Positions 16,485-25,224 of a stretch of DNA of 32,418 bases are shown here, one piece after another (positions within the stretch are counted from its first letter, which is position 1; the number at the start of each line of letters is the position of its first letter). The notes below the pieces were generated by a model. The model did no database searches. It was not told the DNA's origin and was given only the letters and a program-made list of their open reading frames with translations. The position numbers and the translations under genes were made by a program. Source of the stretch: Blastopirellula sp. GTDB taxonomy: Bacteria > Planctomycetota > Planctomycetia > Pirellulales > Pirellulaceae. Location of the stretch: positions 1 through 32,418 of the forward strand of contig JAJTFE010000010.1 of NCBI GenBank assembly GCA_021298375.1, written 5' to 3'.

Positions 16485-19400
16485 TCAGCGTCGCTGGAAT
16501 GCAATCCCCGTAATCGCCACGTTGGGGTCGGCCCCACCCTGATCGCTGAACACCAAATTCAATTGTCCATCGGTCACCGGCACGGCGTAGGCCCGCGTCA
16601 AGAATTGATTCGCTGCCGTTGAAACCAGTGGACGGGCTGAACCCTCCAGGGTCAGCCGCATCTGGTCGTGGGCCAGAATGGCGTCGCCATAAGTTACCAG
16701 CACGAGGTAGTTTCCATTGGGGACATCAAAGGCCAGGCTGGAGTTGGAGGTCAAGGCCACATCGCGCAGGGCAGGCGTGCCAACGGCGCGATCGACCACC
16801 TGCAGGTTAGACAGCCCCGCGTACCACCCCAACCCCTTGGCCGCGGTGTAAGGCAGGGCCCCGACCGCCGCGGCGCCAACCTTGATGGGGGAGAGCTCGG
16901 TTCCAAAGTCGATTTCCTGAGGATATGCCCAACCGTCATTGTCAGCGATTGCGACTTCCGCCAGTTCATCCGCAAGGTAGCCGCGTTGGGGGTTGCTGAG
17001 CAGCAATCCAAACAGCTCATCACGCTCGATCAGTCGATCGCCTCGGACAGAAACGGGCACGGTTTTGGAGACCTCTCCGGGAGCAAAATCGACTCGGCCC
17101 GAGACGGGCGTGTAATCGTTACCCGAGGTTGCTGGATCGCTGAAGCCTTGGCTGGTGGTCGCGTAATCGACGCTGACGGTTTCGGTCGCGGCGGCCGAGA
17201 GAGTGACCGTGAAATTCACCGTTACCGTCCCGCTGTTACCTTCAGCCACGGAAGACGGGCTGCTGACCGCGATGTCGGGAAAGAATTCATTGTCGACATT
17301 CACGAGGTTAACATCGGCCGGATTGAGCCCGTTGTATGCTGAGTCAGAGGAGGCGATCGCACCGAGCTGAATCGAGTAAGCGACATTCCCGTCATCCAGC
17401 GTATCGTCCACCCCGGCAACGATTACCGTCTGGGGAACGCCCCAGTTGGCAGGCGTGAAAGTCAAACTGGAAACGTTCGGAAGTCCCTCGGTTGCATCGC
17501 TGGTCGAAATCGGAATCACAACATTTGCGAGCGGCAGCGTCGCGAGTTTGACGGTAAATGTCACCGCTCCACCCGCTTCGGTGGTACTGGACGAAGGGCT
17601 GGGGGCAGACACGGTCACCCCGGGTTGGGCACCATTGTCGAGTAGGTACTCGACAATCCTCGCCATCACCATTTTTTGGTTGTTGGGATTGGCGGACGAA
17701 GTGCTGATCGTTTCAAAAGGGACGGCCATGAAGACCATCCCAAAACCGCCGGTCTGGTAATTGCCCCGGTAGTTGATCGTGGAAAACGGGTTGGTTGTGG
17801 CTGAGGAGCCATGCCGCAAGGTGCCTTCGGCGCCCGAGACTGGTGAAAGTCCGTCGCTGTAGATTCCCGGGTAGTCATAGGGCCGGGAGATACTCAGGCT
17901 CAGCCCGTTGCCGATTTCATTTCCGGCAACTCCCTGCTGGATGTGATTGCTGGTCCGAACGTCATTGGTAAAACTGGCGACCTTGAGGTAATTCTGGCGG
18001 AAGCTGCTGGTGACGCCGGTGTAGAGAATATCCTGCCCGGAAATGAACATCCTCCCGCCCGCATTCAGATAGTTGGCAATGGTCGCCTGCTCGCCGCTGG
18101 TCAGACCGGCTCCTGGGCCACTGTATTCGTAACCCGTATTCCAAACGACGACTGTGTAGGCGCTCAACTCGGCTGAGGTGGGCGTGCGGCCCCACATCGA
18201 TGAGTCCCAGACATCGAAGTCAAATCCGTTTTCCTGTAACGCGATAATGAAAAAGCGATCGTAATTCTCGCCCATGTCATCATCGACAAACAAAACGGGA
18301 GACGGCACCTTGGTAGTGAACGAACCGACTTCCGAAACGGAAAGATTGCCGGCCGCGTCGCGAGACCTGACCTGATAATAGTAAGTCGTCGTCGGACTCA
18401 GTCCGCTGAGCGTCGCTTCATGATTGGTATCGAGCGTCTCTCCCAAATACTGCTGGTTGAGATTGCTCGGGCTGGTCCCGTAAAAAACCTGCGTTGTCGC
18501 GGCCTCATCGGTCAGCCACGTCAGATTGACACTCGTCGTTTTGGGAACCGCTGTCAGACCGGAAATCACGGGAGCAACCGTGTCGACATTGGCGGTAGCC
18601 TGTACATTCAATGCGGCGTACCGGGCGAGCAATTGATCACCATGCTTCGCCTGCAATTTGCCATCGCCAACCGCCTCACCCGCGACCAGCTGAATCTCTC
18701 CCTGAAAGATCCCCGTGTTTGGTCCCGATTCGAGGAGTTGAACCAGTTCCGGAGTCGACTCGGTCGTGCTGCGAATGCTGACCGTGACGGTCTCGCGAAC
18801 ATTTGGATTGGCGTTGGCGCTGGGATGTCCAACCCGCAGCATGGCCGTTTCCGGCAAGTTGTAAAACTCCTGATCAAGGTCGAGGTAGCTGGCGCGCTGC
18901 AGGGCCTCGTAAGCATTCAGGCGACCACCCGTGACCGTTTTGCCCACGAGGGACGGAGTCGGAGTAGTGCTGTCGAGCAGGGCGGAGCGAATCCAAGCAG
19001 CGGTGACTCCCGGTCCGGCGACCGAGGCAAACAAGGCCGCAGCACCCGTCACGTGCGGCGTTGCCATCGAAGTTCCACTGAAACTGGAGTACGAGTTGGA
19101 AGGGACGCTGGACCAGATATCCGATCCCGGCGCTCCGAGGTCGACCGTGTTTTGACCATAACTGGAAAAGCTGGAGATCGACCCGTTACTGGCAATGGAA
19201 GCGACCGCGAGCACTGCATCGTAGCTGGCCGCCGCTTGGGTTGAGGTCCCGACGGTGGTGTTGTAATTCGAGGGATAGAAGCCGCCCGTGTCGTTGTTTG
19301 AGGTCGAGTTGCCAGCTGCGGCAACGAACAGAATATTGGCGTTCGCCGAGCGGATAATGGCATCGTGCAATGCCTGCGAGTAACCTCCACCGCCCCAGGA

Positions 19401-20417
19401 ATTGTTGCTGGCGACGAGATTGATTCCATGCCGGGTCTTGAGGTCGGTCAGGTAATCAACGGCCCGCACGGCGTCAGCCAGTGTTCCTCCGTCGGCACCG
19501 AGGAACTTGGCCGAAATCATCTTGATGTTCCAATTGACCCCGACCACGCCGGCGTTATTGCCGCCTTCGCCGCCGATCGTCCCGGCTACGTGCGTGCCAT
19601 GAGCGTCCTGTCCAACGTCGTAGACCGAAGCATCATTGTTGACAAAGTCCCAGCCGTAGATGTCGTCGACATATCCATTGCCATCGTTGTCGATTCCATC
19701 TCCAGCCGTTTCGTAGGGATTGACCCAGACGTTGGCGTCCAAATCCGGATGGGAAACCTGAATTCCCTCGTCGATGACTCCGACAATGACGTTGGAGGAA
19801 CCGGTAAAGCCCTCACTCCAGGCGCGCTCTGCCTGTGATCCGAATTGATTCGTCGTGCCATTGGGGCCGGAGGGAAGCGGCGAGTCGCTGCTGTACATGC
19901 CCCACAGACTTCCGCTGGTGTAATACGTATCGTTGCTGGTTGCAGCCCGTCGATAAATGTAATTGGGCTCGGCAAACTCGACCCAGCGAGTCTCTTTCAG
20001 CGCCTTAATCGCCGCATTCAAATCAGTTCCGGCAGGGAGGCTCAATCGCTCCAGATTTCCAGCGCGCTGCTGGACCATCACGGTCGTCTCGATCGTTTCG
20101 GCTACCACCGCGCCCACCTGGGCCCGGGCTGCAGCCCGCTGCGCTGGCGTGGCCTGAGCCACAAACTGCACCAGCAGTTCACCCGGAACGTGTTCATAAG
20201 CCTGCAAGTCAGCCGCCAAAAGCAATCGCTGCTCCAGCTGCTGGAACCCCAAACGCTCGCGCATACCCGTACGCTTGCGACGCTGGGGTGAAACGGTCAA
20301 TCCACTCCGAACCCGCTCGTTCGGTTCGGCCGCAGCCTGAGGGGCCAGGGCATTAGCCGGATCGAATTGAGTCGGATGCTCCTGCCCACTTTGACTGCTG
20401 CGACGGCGCCTGTTCAT
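16485..20417 (-). CDS. Secreted subtilase (S8), multidomain, copy 2
   Basis: This is the largest of the three proteases, 1310 residues from ATG 20417 (GCAGG lies just upstream). It has a longer basic N-terminus than its sisters, then LEQRLLLAAD at residues 61-70. The triad is Asp216 (GVIDEG), His273 (DAHGTHVAG) and Ser450 (GTSMATPH), with oxyanion Asn370; the DNDGNGYVDD loop is at about 243-252. After the catalytic domain comes an insert of about 100 residues found in neither sister (from QRASYLDLDQEFYNLPE to NVQATANVD, with GPNTGIFQGEI). Then follow the same Fn3-like, GATase-like (VLFVDDDMGENYDRFF), two Calx-beta-like and malectin-like modules as copy 1. An extracellular proteolytic role is inferred. 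The C-terminal modules may bind calcium, carbohydrate or cell surface; none has been tested. Confidence 0.95.
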   Translation of the reverse strand: MNRRRRSSQSGQEHPTQFDPANALAPQAAAEPNERVRSGLTVSPQRRKRTGMRERLGFQQLEQRLLLAADLQAYEHVPGELLVQFVAQATPAQRAAARAQVGAVVAETIETTVMVQQRAGNLERLSLPAGTDLNAAIKALKETRWVEFAEPNYIYRRAATSNDTYYTSGSLWGMYSSDSPLPSGPNGTTNQFGSQAERAWSEGFTGSSNVIVGVIDEGIQVSHPDLDANVWVNPYETAGDGIDNDGNGYVDDIYGWDFVNNDASVYDVGQDAHGTHVAGTIGGEGGNNAGVVGVNWNIKMISAKFLGADGGTLADAVRAVDYLTDLKTRHGINLVASNNSWGGGGYSQALHDAIIRSANANILFVAAAGNSTSNNDTGGFYPSNYNTTVGTSTQAAASYDAVLAVASIASNGSISSFSSYGQNTVDLGAPGSDIWSSVPSNSYSSFSGTSMATPHVTGAAALFASVAGPGVTAAWIRSALLDSTTPTPSLVGKTVTGGRLNAYEALQRASYLDLDQEFYNLPETAMLRVGHPSANANPNVRETVTVSIRSTTESTPELVQLLESGPNTGIFQGEIQLVAGEAVGDGKLQAKHGDQLLARYAALNVQATANVDTVAPVISGLTAVPKTTSVNLTWLTDEAATTQVFYGTSPSNLNQQYLGETLDTNHEATLSGLSPTTTYYYQVRSRDAAGNLSVSEVGSFTTKVPSPVLFVDDDMGENYDRFFIIALQENGFDFDVWDSSMWGRTPTSAELSAYTVVVWNTGYEYSGPGAGLTSGEQATIANYLNAGGRMFISGQDILYTGVTSSFRQNYLKVASFTNDVRTSNHIQQGVAGNEIGNGLSLSISRPYDYPGIYSDGLSPVSGAEGTLRHGSSATTNPFSTINYRGNYQTGGFGMVFMAVPFETISTSSANPNNQKMVMARIVEYLLDNGAQPGVTVSAPSPSSSTTEAGGAVTFTVKLATLPLANVVIPISTSDATEGLPNVSSLTFTPANWGVPQTVIVAGVDDTLDDGNVAYSIQLGAIASSDSAYNGLNPADVNLVNVDNEFFPDIAVSSPSSVAEGNSGTVTVNFTVTLSAAATETVSVDYATTSQGFSDPATSGNDYTPVSGRVDFAPGEVSKTVPVSVRGDRLIERDELFGLLLSNPQRGYLADELAEVAIADNDGWAYPQEIDFGTELSPIKVGAAAVGALPYTAAKGLGWYAGLSNLQVVDRAVGTPALRDVALTSNSSLAFDVPNGNYLVLVTYGDAILAHDQMRLTLEGSARPLVSTAANQFLTRAYAVPVTDGQLNLVFSDQGGADPNVAITGIAFQRR

Positions 20418-20595
20418 CAGCCTGCCCTTGATTGACCAAAGTTCGTTGCCTGAAGACTCTCTTTGTCGACCCGCAAGCACGCGCTTGCCCAGCCCTCGCT
20501 CGCAGAGAACAAGCCTCTGTGAATGCGAAACTCAAAGCCAAGGCGATGATCATGCGCCACTCGCCTGTGTCCAACTCAGCCCAGATTGCGGCCCG

Positions 20596-20700
20596 CTCAC
20601 AGCGAAACGATTCACAGCGAAACGATTCACAGCGAAACGATTCACAGCGAAAAAGCTCACAGCGAAAAAGCTCACAGCGAAAAAGCTCACAGCGAAACGG
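20596..20700. repeat. 15-bp tandem repeat, seven units in two blocks
   Basis: Seven units of exactly 15 bases run from 20596 to 20700. Units 1-3 read (C/T)TCACAGCGAAACGA and units 4-6 read (T/C)TCACAGCGAAAAAG. The seventh ends in AACGG. The invariant core is TCACAGCGAAA. The block structure (three of one type, then three of another) suggests expansion of two variants. The array begins 179 bases upstream of the copy 2 start. Confidence 0.93.
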
Positions 20701-20728
20701 GTTGCAACTGTTCCGTTGCAACTGTTCC
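20701..20728. repeat. 14-bp direct repeat abutting the 15-bp array
   Basis: GTTGCAACTGTTCC occurs twice head to tail (20701-20714, 20715-20728), starting at the base after the 15-bp array ends. Each copy contains the palindrome GTTGCAAC. Confidence 0.85.
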
Positions 20729-20960
20729 ATTGCCAGGATGTTGCCTCACCACCGGTTCGATCAGCAGATGTCGAATCAATGTTTTGGGAAGTCTATCGCC
20801 TTGCCCAAGGTGAAACAATTGTTTTTTTCTTTGAAGAGACGAAAAAGTAGTTCGCGGCTGAGATCAAATTGCCAAGACCGCGCAACGGTCGCGCTGAGAA
20901 GCAGCCAACGACCGGAGACATCCCTCAGAAGCGCCAGCTGGAAACGGAACAGCCTGCGGC

Positions 20961-20989
20961 AAAGGGAGGCCACAACGGCTCCTCCCTTT
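20961..20989 (-). terminator. Strong hairpin after subtilase copy 3, possible terminator
   Basis: AAAGGGAGG (20961-20969) and CCTCCCTTT (20981-20989) form a perfect nine-base stem with an 11-base loop, 44 bases past the copy 3 stop at 21034. No proper T-tract follows on either strand, so this may be an RNA-stabilising or Rho-dependent end rather than an intrinsic terminator. Confidence 0.45.
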
Positions 20990-21033
20990 ACCAGCAAGGT
21001 TGTCTTCGGCCAGCCCGCAACGCTGAGGCTCGT

Positions 21034-24000
21034 TTAATTCCACTCGGCAAACGCCGCGTCGACGGTTGCTAGCGGGTCAGCAGCGAGCGCAGCGACCGGC
21101 TCGCGGCCGACTTGCCGATCACTATCGGCTGCTGTCCAGCCTGCGTGAGCTGACCAGGCTGACTCAGGCGTGTTCGCCGAGACCAGGAGCAGGTTGGGCT
21201 GCAACTGGATTGCTCGCGGGGCGGAAACGCCCGAATTGGGGCTGGGCTCCGCCGGAGCGGAAGCGCCTGCCGGGCGAAGTCCCGCCAGCGGCTGCAGGGG
21301 CGAAAGAAATCCGGCCGAGCCAAAGAGGGCCTCGGGCTCCAGTCGTTCGCCGCTGCTTCCCGGGGGAGGCGGATCGGCTATCCCTTGCGGATTGGCGTTA
21401 CCCGCGGCGAGGGCAAATGAACTGGTCAGGGTCGGAGAAGTCAGATTGCGGGCATTGGCATAACGATAGACCCGGTCCGTGCCACTATCGACAACCCAGA
21501 TGTCGAATGAACCATTGGAGGGGTCGAGGGTGATTCCGGTAGGAGTACTGTTGGCAGAGTTGAGGGTCCAGGAATTAAGTGCCGTGATCCCGCCAGTGCT
21601 CGCTACTGAGTAACGAAACACGCGGTCGGTCGTCGAGCTGTTGACGACCCAGAGGTAACGATTCGAACCATCCGATCCAAACACCAGGTCCGTGGGACTG
21701 GTATTGGAGACGTTCAAGGCAAAACTGGTTGCCGTCTGGGTGCCACTCAGACGAGTGGCAGCGTTGGCGTAATAGAACACGCGATCGGACTGCGCATCAA
21801 CGATCCAGATATTAACCCCATCGGTGGCGATGCCCTGCACGCTGGCGCTATTAGCCAGCGTCCCTGCCACCCAAGAACCGAGCAAGCCACCGCTGGTGTC
21901 ATAGACGTAGACGTTTCGGTTGGCATCGACCACCCAGGTTTTATCTCCGGCTGCCGTCATCGCCACACCGCGCGGAGCAGAGTTACCGGAACTGGTCGCA
22001 TAATTTTCGACGGCCGAGCCATCGGCGGCGTATTCGAAGGTCCGGTTTTGAGTCGCGTCATCGACCACATAGAATTTAGTCGGAGGAGCCGTCTCGTTGT
22101 CGAGGTTCGTCAGCGCGACATCAGCCGGATTGATCCCGCTGTACAGGGGATCGGAAGAAGTGGATGCAGCGACGATTACGTTGTAGGCAATATTGCCGTC
22201 AAAGATCGTGTCGTCGACGCCGGTAACGGTTATCGTCTGGACAACGTTCCAATTGGCTGGTGTGAATACCACTGCCGAGGAATTGACGTTGCCCTCAGTC
22301 GTGTCGGATGAACTCAGTCCAATCGTCACATTTGCGGTCGGCTGGGAGTTAAGCCTGGCTGTAAAAGTAACCGCACCACCGGCTTCGGTTGTGGTTGTTC
22401 CGGAGGGTGCACCGAGAGTGATCCCGGCGGTGTCATCGTCCAGATTGGTCAAGGCGACATCGCTGGCATCACGACCGCTGTAAGCAGCATCCGCAGAGGT
22501 GGCCGCTCCGAGCACAATCGTATAGGCGATGTTGCTGTCATCAGCAAAATCGTTGACTCCGGTGACCGTGACCGTCTGCGGCACGTTCCAGTTGGCCGAG
22601 GTAAAGGTCAAGGCGGAAGTGCTGACCGTGCCCTCCGTGACATCGTTGGAGCTGACGGGAATGGTGACGTTGCTCGTGGGCTGCGTAGCCAACACCACGT
22701 TGAACGTGACCGTTCCTCCCGCTTCGGTCGTTTGCGACCCTGGAGTAGGATTACTGACGGAGATTGCCGGGCCTGCTGAAAGGTTGAGGGCCGCGTAGAT
22801 GTTGAGCCGCCCGCCGGTGACTGTCTTGCCGACAAGCGACGTGGTCGGGGTTACACTGCCGAGCAAGGCCTGGCGAATGGCACTGGCCGAAACCGGTCCT
22901 GATTGTGCGGAAGCGTAAAGTGCGACGGCTCCTGTCACATGCGGAGTCGCCATGGAGGTGCCATTGTAAGAGGCATAGGTATTTGAGGGGACGGTCGACC
23001 AGATTCCCGAGCCAGGGGCGCCGATATCAACGCTCGTCGCACCGAAATTGGAAAAACTTGAAACCCCCCCGGTACTGGTAATCGAAGCGACCGCGATCAC
23101 ACCGTCATAGCTGGCAGGGGTTTGGGTCGACGTGCCAACTGTCGTGTTGTAATTCGAAGGGTAGGAGGCTGTCGTGTCATTATTCGAAGCAGAGTTACCG
23201 GCGGCGGCGACAAACAGGATATTCTGTTTGGCGTGCCGGATGATCGCATCGTGCAGGCTCTGCGAGTATCCACCACCTCCCCACGAGTTGTTGCTGGCGA
23301 CCAGATTGATGCCATGCCGGGTCTTGAGGTCGGTCAAATAGTCAATCGCCCGGACGGCGTTGGCTGTGGTACCGCCATTGGTCCCGAGGAACTTGGCCGA
23401 AATCATCTTGACGTTCCAGTTCACGCCGACCACGCCAGACCCGTTTCCACCCTCAGCACCAATCGTGCCAGCCACGTGAGTTCCGTGGTCATCGGCTGTT
23501 CCGTCGTAAACACTGTTGTCGTTGTTGACGAAGTCCCAGCCATAGATATCGTCTACATAGCCATTGCCATCGTTGTCGATGCCATCGCCGGCAGTTTCAA
23601 AAGGATTGACCCAGGCGTTCGCGTCGAGGTCGGGATGGGTGACCTGATATCCCTCGTCGACAATGCCCACAACGACACTGGAAGAGCCTGTCAGGTTTGC
23701 TGCCCAAGCCTTCTCTGCTTGAATGCCAAACTGATTGGTCGTGCCGGCCGGCCCGGCAGCAGGCGAGTCATCGCCATACATCCCCCAAAGGCTGCCATTG
23801 GTGTAGTACGTGTCGTTACTGACAGCAGCTTTGCGATAAATGTAATTCGGCTCGGCGTAGGCTACGGCAGGGTTTCGCTCCAGTGCTTCAATCGCCTGCA
23901 AGAGATCGACTCCCTTGCCAAGCGAGACTCGCTCCAGCCGACCGAATCCGGCCTCCTGCATCACGCGGGACTGAATGACTTCCTTGACCTCTCCACCGAT

Positions 24001-24195
24001 CGCCGCGCGGGCATTGGCCTGCTGGGCAAGCGTCGCCTGAGGGGAGTACTGCACCAGCAGTTCGCCAGCGACGAACTCACGCGCAAGGATATCGGCGGCC
24101 AGTAACCGTCGAGCCTCCAGTTGCTCCCAGTTCAAATTTGAACAACGCCGATTCATGCCATGACTGGCCCGTTGTGGGCGACGAGTACGCTGCAT
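21034..24195 (-). CDS. Secreted subtilase (S8) with Calx-beta-like repeats and NHL-type beta-propeller, copy 3
   Basis: The protein has 1053 residues from ATG 24195, which has GGGG about nine bases upstream, as in copy 1; the frame stays open to 24363 but that part is not protein-like. The leader is WEQLEARRLLAAD. The S8 domain has Asp180 (GIVDEG), His237 (DDHGTHVAG), Asn334 and Ser414 (GTSMATPH), plus the DNDGNGYVDD loop. It lacks the Fn3, GATase-like and malectin-like parts of its sisters. Instead it carries two tandem Calx-beta-like domains (each starting TTEAGG-VTF) and a repetitive region of about 220 residues with recurring motifs such as (I/T)WVVD and DRV(F/Y)(R/Y)Y, which looks like an NHL/YVTN-type beta-propeller. 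A Pro/Ala-rich tail of about 100 residues ends the protein. Extracellular proteolysis is inferred; the propeller may bind substrate or surface. Confidence 0.95.
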   Translation of the reverse strand: MQRTRRPQRASHGMNRRCSNLNWEQLEARRLLAADILAREFVAGELLVQYSPQATLAQQANARAAIGGEVKEVIQSRVMQEAGFGRLERVSLGKGVDLLQAIEALERNPAVAYAEPNYIYRKAAVSNDTYYTNGSLWGMYGDDSPAAGPAGTTNQFGIQAEKAWAANLTGSSSVVVGIVDEGYQVTHPDLDANAWVNPFETAGDGIDNDGNGYVDDIYGWDFVNNDNSVYDGTADDHGTHVAGTIGAEGGNGSGVVGVNWNVKMISAKFLGTNGGTTANAVRAIDYLTDLKTRHGINLVASNNSWGGGGYSQSLHDAIIRHAKQNILFVAAAGNSASNNDTTASYPSNYNTTVGTSTQTPASYDGVIAVASITSTGGVSSFSNFGATSVDIGAPGSGIWSTVPSNTYASYNGTSMATPHVTGAVALYASAQSGPVSASAIRQALLGSVTPTTSLVGKTVTGGRLNIYAALNLSAGPAISVSNPTPGSQTTEAGGTVTFNVVLATQPTSNVTIPVSSNDVTEGTVSTSALTFTSANWNVPQTVTVTGVNDFADDSNIAYTIVLGAATSADAAYSGRDASDVALTNLDDDTAGITLGAPSGTTTTEAGGAVTFTARLNSQPTANVTIGLSSSDTTEGNVNSSAVVFTPANWNVVQTITVTGVDDTIFDGNIAYNVIVAASTSSDPLYSGINPADVALTNLDNETAPPTKFYVVDDATQNRTFEYAADGSAVENYATSSGNSAPRGVAMTAAGDKTWVVDANRNVYVYDTSGGLLGSWVAGTLANSASVQGIATDGVNIWIVDAQSDRVFYYANAATRLSGTQTATSFALNVSNTSPTDLVFGSDGSNRYLWVVNSSTTDRVFRYSVASTGGITALNSWTLNSANSTPTGITLDPSNGSFDIWVVDSGTDRVYRYANARNLTSPTLTSSFALAAGNANPQGIADPPPPGSSGERLEPEALFGSAGFLSPLQPLAGLRPAGASAPAEPSPNSGVSAPRAIQLQPNLLLVSANTPESAWSAHAGWTAADSDRQVGREPVAALAADPLATVDAAFAEWN

Positions 24196-24624
24196 CTGAT
24201 GCACCCCAAGACGAGAGAAGAAGAGCGGAACAGAAAGGGTCGCGGAGAAGAGCACGTCTCTCGTGGCTTCCCGGACCAACCAGAAATCTATCCCGGGAAA
24301 TCCTGCGCAGCAATTACAGTTTCCGTAACCGGCAAGGCCAGCCCAAACCGCAATCTCCGCCACGCAAGTTGCGCGCCAAGCGCCAGCTACTGGAGAAATC
24401 GTCCTGACTGTTGGACAAAAGCAGGTTTACTCGAGGGTCAAGCAAAGCGACCCGCCCCCAAACTCGTCTCATTTCGTGACAAAGCGACCTGCGACCCAAC
24501 CTGACACCAGCAGAGAAAATTGCCAACTCGGCGAAATCGGAGCCCTAGCTCCTCGGCGAAGTGCCACGACTTGAAACGCAGCGAGGTGTTCCGGGAACCG
24601 CGGTAACTGCTCGTCTGCAGCCCG
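24196..24624. other. Intergenic region upstream of subtilase copy 3
   Basis: These 429 bases have no convincing gene. They include the untranslated leader and promoter of copy 3 and the tail of the Nudix-like transcript. A small perfect hairpin, GGAGC-CCTA-GCTCC (24539-24552), lies 72 bases past the Nudix-like stop and is flanked by the direct repeat CTCGGCGAA (24527-24535, 24552-24560). It lacks a T-run, so a terminator role is doubtful. Confidence 0.45.
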
Positions 24625-25083
24625 CTACTGCTGCCAGGCTTGCACAATTTCAAACCGGTTGATGAGTTCCAGCGTGACCGGATGAAGTTGCTCGCCCCCG
24701 GGCGCCCTGCCGCTGCACAGTTCGGCGGAGTTCAGCCACAAGCAACGCGGCTCGGCGTCCAGTCGCTGCAGGACGGCTGTCCGATAGACGTCGACCGGAT
24801 AGAAGGCGACTGCTACATGTTGAGGTTGACAGGTACCGGGCAGGACTGCTTCGAACTCCAGGTTGAGCGTGGCCATTGTCGAGACGAGAAAGTCGCTGTC
24901 GCGATTCAGGCCCAATTGCCAAGTGACCTCCCGGGTCGCCGTTTCCCGAAAGGACTCGCGCTCCAGACGGGGGCCGTGGACGAGATCGATGCCGCCGCCG
25001 GAGGTCCTGAGCACCAACCAGCGGATAGAATCGTCTTCGACCTTGCGGACGAGAGCATAACCGTGAAACCAGCGGGGCAACAT
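24625..25083 (-). CDS. Nudix-fold protein with degenerate Nudix box
   Basis: The 152-residue protein has a stretch that fits the Nudix box spacing G-x5-E-x7-R-E-V-x-(2)-x-G-L exactly: Gly37, Glu43, Arg51-Glu52-Val53, Gly58-Leu59. Where active enzymes have Glu-Glu to bind the metal, this one has Trp55-Gln56. The size and the preceding beta-strand pattern (YALVRKV, RWLVLRT) also fit a Nudix domain. Nudix enzymes hydrolyse nucleoside diphosphates linked to other groups; with both glutamates gone this protein may bind a ligand without cleaving it, or use other residues. ATG 25083 is the only conventional start in the frame after an upstream stop, but no ribosome site is evident. It lies on the same strand as the aquaporin gene, 312 bases downstream of it, with a hairpin element between. 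Confidence 0.72.
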   Translation of the reverse strand: MLPRWFHGYALVRKVEDDSIRWLVLRTSGGGIDLVHGPRLERESFRETATREVTWQLGLNRDSDFLVSTMATLNLEFEAVLPGTCQPQHVAVAFYPVDVYRTAVLQRLDAEPRCLWLNSAELCSGRAPGGEQLHPVTLELINRFEIVQAWQQ

Positions 25084-25224
25084 CAGCAGTCTCGCAGTAA
25101 AAGAAGTCGTGGGTCCAGGCTCGGCCAGAGGCTGACCGCGAGGGGAATCGTCGATTAACTGTCAGACTGCCAGTCGCGGGAGAACAAGTGGAAGGCCTGG
25201 ATGCCAGCGGCCATTGCGGCAACA

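Larger units (their letters stand above)
20418..21033. other. 616-base gap between subtilase copies 2 and 3
   Basis: This is the longest gene-free stretch in the window. It holds the 15-bp array at 20596-20700, a 14-bp pair at 20701-20728, and a strong hairpin at 20961-20989. Open frames across it exist on both strands but run through the repeats and resemble no protein. The promoter of copy 2 should lie in the left part; I cannot identify its boxes with confidence. Confidence 0.6.

Noticed and set aside
20432..21037. Open frames with repeated SQRKS or HSEK peptides in the protease gap
   Set aside because: They are open only because the 15-bp unit lacks stops; there is no ribosome site or family resemblance, and frames exist on both strands.
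23122..24105. 327-codon plus-strand frame opposite subtilase copy 3
   Set aside because: It mirrors the conserved protease domain, and similar plus-strand shadows occur opposite copies 1 and 2.
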